NCBI GenBank assembly: GCA_013373265.1
Contig: JABXIC010000249.1
Coordinates: 1 to 37,798 of the forward strand
DNA: 37,798 nt
Direction: 5' to 3'
From: Methylocystaceae bacterium
GTDB taxonomy: Bacteria; Pseudomonadota; Alphaproteobacteria; Rhodospirillales; Terasakiellaceae
A program made the position numbers and the translations under genes. This document shows positions 34,990 through 37,798 of this stretch, one piece after another. Below the pieces are notes generated by a model, which was not told the DNA's origin, made no database searches, and saw only the letters and a program-made list of their open reading frames with translations. Position 1 is the stretch's first letter. Each line of letters begins with the position of its first letter.

Positions 34990-36951
34990 TTAAACGGTTT
35001 TAGGTGAATCGCGGTTGGGTTCAACTTTTGTTGTCGGTTTTGCGGTTGTTTTCGTTTGTGTCGGGGCCGGGGCAGGCTTGGCTGGGGCTGGTTTTTGATT
35101 GTGGAGCCCTTGTGCAAAACCAGTGTCTGCTATTTCTTTTTTTACAGGTATGACAGCCATGTCTGGGGCGACGTGAGTCTCATTACCTTCTTCGCTTGTG
35201 TCAATTTCATCGCTTTCGTCCTCGTCTTCATAGGCAAGAGGCGGAGCTTCCCAATTGAGGTTGTAAACCTGTTGCGGTTCTTCAAACCCTTTTAAGGGGC
35301 AGAGGCCCAAGTCTTCAAAAGTATAGACAGGCTTTTCACCAAAAAGGTCTTTGAGATAATGGGAAATGGAAATGCGATCACTTGAGGTCATGTCGCAAAT
35401 ACGGGCAGCCAACTGGACAGATTTCCCAAACAGGTCATTGTTCTTTTTAATAGGTTCACCGCTATTGAGCCCAATGCGTACATGCAAAGGAAATTCTGGT
35501 CCGCTTCGGTTGTTACCTTGGACACGTTTTTGGATTTCAATGGCAGCCTGCAAGGCAAGGTTCGGCTTTTTGAAAGAAGCCATGATGCCATCACCAAGAT
35601 GCTTGATTTCAGTGCCTTCAAAATTGGTCAGGGCTGTGCGCACGATCATGTCATGGGCTTTTAATACTTCTTGGGCTGCATAATCACCATGCTTGGTCGT
35701 TAGATCGGTTGAACCAACCATATCGGTAAACATGATGACCAGCATATTGGGGTTGAAGTTTTGTTCTTCTTCAGACTTCCAATTGATCCAATCTTCGATG
35801 GTTTCACGGATGTAAAGCGGCGCGGCCTGATCTCCGTCACTATAACGAACGGCAATATCCCCACTGCGGTTAAAGAGTTCTGCATGGCGGGGGTCTTCCA
35901 GATATTTTTCATATTCCAGAGCAAAGCGGTCAGCCTGTACGCTACTGGCCCCGAGCATTTCTAAAATGCGGCGCAGAATATTGTCGGTTTCATCCTCACT
36001 CAGATCATGTTCATTACACAGACGAACAACGGCCCCACTCATAAAAAGGTTAAGGCCAAAACGGTTGAGGGTTTGTATATTGGATTCACCGCCTTTTAAC
36101 GCCCCCATGCAGACACCCAAAAAGTTGATCAAAAACATTTTTTGGTTCTGAGCTTCTTCTGAAAATGCTATTTCGTCTTCTTCTTCAACAATTTCGACAC
36201 TCATATTGCCATCAAGGAACGTGAATTCCGTTTCCTCAGGGGGGCTGGTTTCAACAACGGGCATTTTGTCGATGGCTTCGGCCGCTTTTTCCATTTCTTT
36301 GGAAATTTTTGATTTTTTGACGACAGGCGTCTTTTTGGGCTTTTTGTGAAACGGATTCAGGTTAAAGCGCGCCGTATAGTAACTGATTGATGACAGTGTC
36401 GCGATCAAGAAGACCGTTACAAACATGCCGATATACATACCTTTTTGGATGTTGGGGGCGAGGGTTACATCAAAAGCATGCATCAACAACGCCAATAACC
36501 CGGCGGCAGCACCGCCAGAGCCGAAACCAATGACCGTAATGGCGGAAATGATGGCCAAAAACATGCTTACATTAACATTGGCTTTGGGCTTTTCAACCGG
36601 ATCGAAAGGGTCAATGTAATCATCAAAATCATAATCCGTGATATCGTCCCGTTGATAGCCAACGCGATCACCGGACGCCCAGTTTGTACCGGATCGTGTA
36701 TTGAGCTTCGGGCTCTTTTTCTGGCCCGGCTCAATGCCATTTCGATAGACAAAGACTTCAGAATGACGCCCCGTTGTTGGGTTGTAGTCTTCCATGATAA
36801 CGCGCACGGGAATGGCGTTGCGTTCCTTGCTAAGTTCTTTTGCTTCACGAATGGCAACCGCGCGTTCATGAAAAGGATAACGCGCATGCACCTGCCATCG
36901 ATCATGATGGTAGACTTGTACTTCGTATGACTGGTTATCGTTCGTGCCCAT
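34990..36951 (-). CDS. Membrane-bound class III adenylate cyclase-like protein
   Basis: 653 residues. An N-terminal soluble alpha/beta domain (about 7-75, WQVHARYPFHERAVAIREA) is followed by two membrane helices (about 128-160 and 171-192), a charged linker, a helical domain (about 262-370, conserved in appearance but unnamed) and a class III cyclase domain (about 400-535). In the cyclase domain the metal aspartates are Asp410 (FTDMVGST) and Asp454 (HLGDG), the adenine-specifying residues are Lys450 and Asp506 (NDLFG), and Arg517 is present; the transition-state Asn is replaced by Gln513 (SVQLAAR). A disordered Pro/Ala/Thr/Lys tail ends the protein. Product is probably cAMP, if active. Confidence 0.85.
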   Translation of the reverse strand: MGTNDNQSYEVQVYHHDRWQVHARYPFHERAVAIREAKELSKERNAIPVRVIMEDYNPTTGRHSEVFVYRNGIEPGQKKSPKLNTRSGTNWASGDRVGYQRDDITDYDFDDYIDPFDPVEKPKANVNVSMFLAIISAITVIGFGSGGAAAGLLALLMHAFDVTLAPNIQKGMYIGMFVTVFLIATLSSISYYTARFNLNPFHKKPKKTPVVKKSKISKEMEKAAEAIDKMPVVETSPPEETEFTFLDGNMSVEIVEEEDEIAFSEEAQNQKMFLINFLGVCMGALKGGESNIQTLNRFGLNLFMSGAVVRLCNEHDLSEDETDNILRRILEMLGASSVQADRFALEYEKYLEDPRHAELFNRSGDIAVRYSDGDQAAPLYIRETIEDWINWKSEEEQNFNPNMLVIMFTDMVGSTDLTTKHGDYAAQEVLKAHDMIVRTALTNFEGTEIKHLGDGIMASFKKPNLALQAAIEIQKRVQGNNRSGPEFPLHVRIGLNSGEPIKKNNDLFGKSVQLAARICDMTSSDRISISHYLKDLFGEKPVYTFEDLGLCPLKGFEEPQQVYNLNWEAPPLAYEDEDESDEIDTSEEGNETHVAPDMAVIPVKKEIADTGFAQGLHNQKPAPAKPAPAPTQTKTTAKPTTKVEPNRDSPKTV

Positions 36952-37037
36952 TAGGTCAACCTTTCGCGTTGGGTACAGGATGACTTAAGATTTCACCTTT
37001 GAAAAGGGCTACATGGTTTGTAAAAGAAAAAAAACAC

Positions 37038-37559
37038 TTAATTGAACAGAGCGTCGATATCATTTTGATCCATAACGGCTTCATCTTGTTGTTCTTCAAG
37101 TCCGCTTAAGTCGGCCGTGCCATGGACAATAGCGCTTAATCTTTCCGTTAGGCGATGGATACCTTGTGCCGATTCGCTAATTTGAAAGCGCAAATAGTCC
37201 ATATCACCTGTGGCAATGGCTTCTTCTGCAACGGCGACGGCATTAAAAATAGCGGTGTCAACCTGAGAGATAGTCTCTTCAAACGCTTTTTTATGCAAAG
37301 GGTCAACGTGATCATAGGCTTCTATCGCCAGATCTTTATCAGCAATTGTACTATCGCGAAAATGATCTTTATAGGGCTTGGGCTGCCATTCTTTCACCAT
37401 ATCAAGGCAATCAGGCATGTCTGGTAACATATCAATCATCATAACCACTTCATTGAAATGGTTCAGATAATCCGTCGCCAGTAATGTCTTTTCGTTGATA
37501 TTTGTTCCCCTGACCTTTTCTTGGTAGGTCGCAAATTCGGGGCTGGGGCCCTCGCTCAC
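37038..37559 (-). CDS. Conserved alphaproteobacterial protein with FliM-like C-terminal tail
   Basis: 173 residues, acidic, no signal or membrane helix. Its N-terminal half has ATDYLNHFNEVVMMIDMLPDMPD and AYDHVDPLHKKAF; the middle is a long helix (ISQVDTAIFNAVAVAEEAIA); a flexible acidic linker leads to the end MDQNDIDALFN. That tail resembles the N-terminal CheY-binding peptide of FliM (SQDDIDALL type) and the C-terminal peptide of CheZ. Domain function is unknown. The start is GTG 37559, with GAGAGGA 7 bases upstream, better than any ATG. It is followed by the cyclase gene after 86 bases and is divergent from the gene at 37748. Confidence 0.75.
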   Translation of the reverse strand: MSEGPSPEFATYQEKVRGTNINEKTLLATDYLNHFNEVVMMIDMLPDMPDCLDMVKEWQPKPYKDHFRDSTIADKDLAIEAYDHVDPLHKKAFEETISQVDTAIFNAVAVAEEAIATGDMDYLRFQISESAQGIHRLTERLSAIVHGTADLSGLEEQQDEAVMDQNDIDALFN

Positions 37560-37747
37560 GTTTTTTCCTCTCGGTATAAATTATTTTGTTATAAGTTTAT
37601 TACACTCAGTGCATTACAAATACAAAAAGATAATACATTCTGAACGTGGAAAAGCAAAAACTCCAAGAAAAAATGAACGAATGCTTGAGAATATGCTCAG
37701 AATTTTGCATTCTCCCGCACCAAATCGAATTTAATGGATAAAAAACA

Positions 37748-37798
37748 ATGACCAACGATAAACGAGTTTATCTTTATGATAGTACCCTGCGTGATGGC
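37748..37798 (+). CDS. cimA: Citramalate/isopropylmalate synthase-family protein, N-terminal fragment
   Basis: Seventeen codons to the window edge give MTNDKRVYLYDSTLRDG. The YDSTLRDG segment is the first conserved strand of the DRE-TIM metallolyase barrel, with the Arg-Asp pair that binds substrate and metal. The VYLYDxTLRDG form is most like citramalate synthase, which makes (R)-citramalate from pyruvate and acetyl-CoA for isoleucine synthesis; 2-isopropylmalate synthase and homocitrate synthase remain possible. The gene continues beyond the window. Confidence 0.75.
   Translation, partial: MTNDKRVYLYDSTLRDG

Overview
The window is a dense, chromosomal stretch of an alphaproteobacterium. 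The gene content and order (rplU-rpmA-obgE-proB; a 37-kb neighbourhood with dnaA, dnaN, recF, gyrB, rpsT, an enoyl-CoA hydratase, mutM, ubiE, ubiB, coaBC and dut) is housekeeping, and the proteins look like those of marine or aquatic Rhodospirillales-type bacteria with moderate GC. The genus cannot be fixed from sequence reading alone. I see no tRNA, rRNA, CRISPR array, insertion sequence or prophage.

Layout. 1-3162: the 5' end of ribF (minus strand, cut by the window edge), an orphan 135-aa protein, a compact REP/BIME-like palindromic element, the ygiB-ygiC type pair (minus) and divergent greB. 3231-8148: a Tat-type dienelactone hydrolase, then rplU-rpmA with a good promoter, a structured leader and a strong terminator, then obgE, proB and a glycosyltransferase overlapping proB. 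8261-11120: a soluble globin-coupled chemoreceptor that also ends in a CZB zinc-binding domain, facing an MFS transporter. 11198-14143: proA, a small conserved protein and a Bcr/CflA-type exporter. 14124-22459 (minus): a secreted trypsin-like protease, a MoeB/ThiF enzyme, cysK with its own Rrf2-type regulator, dut-coaBC, an SDR, ubiB and ubiE. 22540-25004 (plus): mutM (TTG start), a small secreted protein, an enoyl-CoA hydratase and rpsT. 25454-31883 (plus): dnaA, dnaN, recF, gyrB. 31915-37559: a beta-hydroxyacid dehydrogenase (minus), a cytochrome c' / cytochrome b561 / BON-protein cluster (plus), a membrane class III adenylate-cyclase-like protein (minus) and an alphaproteobacterial-type protein with a FliM-like C-terminal tail (minus). 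The right edge holds the first 17 codons of a citramalate/isopropylmalate synthase family gene.

How they fit together. The replication/repair block (dnaA, dnaN, recF, gyrB, mutM, dut), cofactor and quinone genes (coaBC, ubiE, ubiB, moeB, ribF) and amino-acid genes (proB, proA, cysK) are core metabolism. The accessory, more interesting material is sensory and redox: the globin-MCP-CZB receptor inserted between proB and proA, the cytochrome c' cluster whose promoter holds a perfect palindrome between -35 and -10, a cysK promoter with a perfect palindrome next to an Rrf2 regulator lacking Fe-S cysteines, and a membrane cyclase with an unusual active-site substitution next to a protein that may carry a CheY-binding tail. 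No single locus looks like a wholly new defence or mobile system; the best candidates for something undescribed are these sensory genes and their operators.
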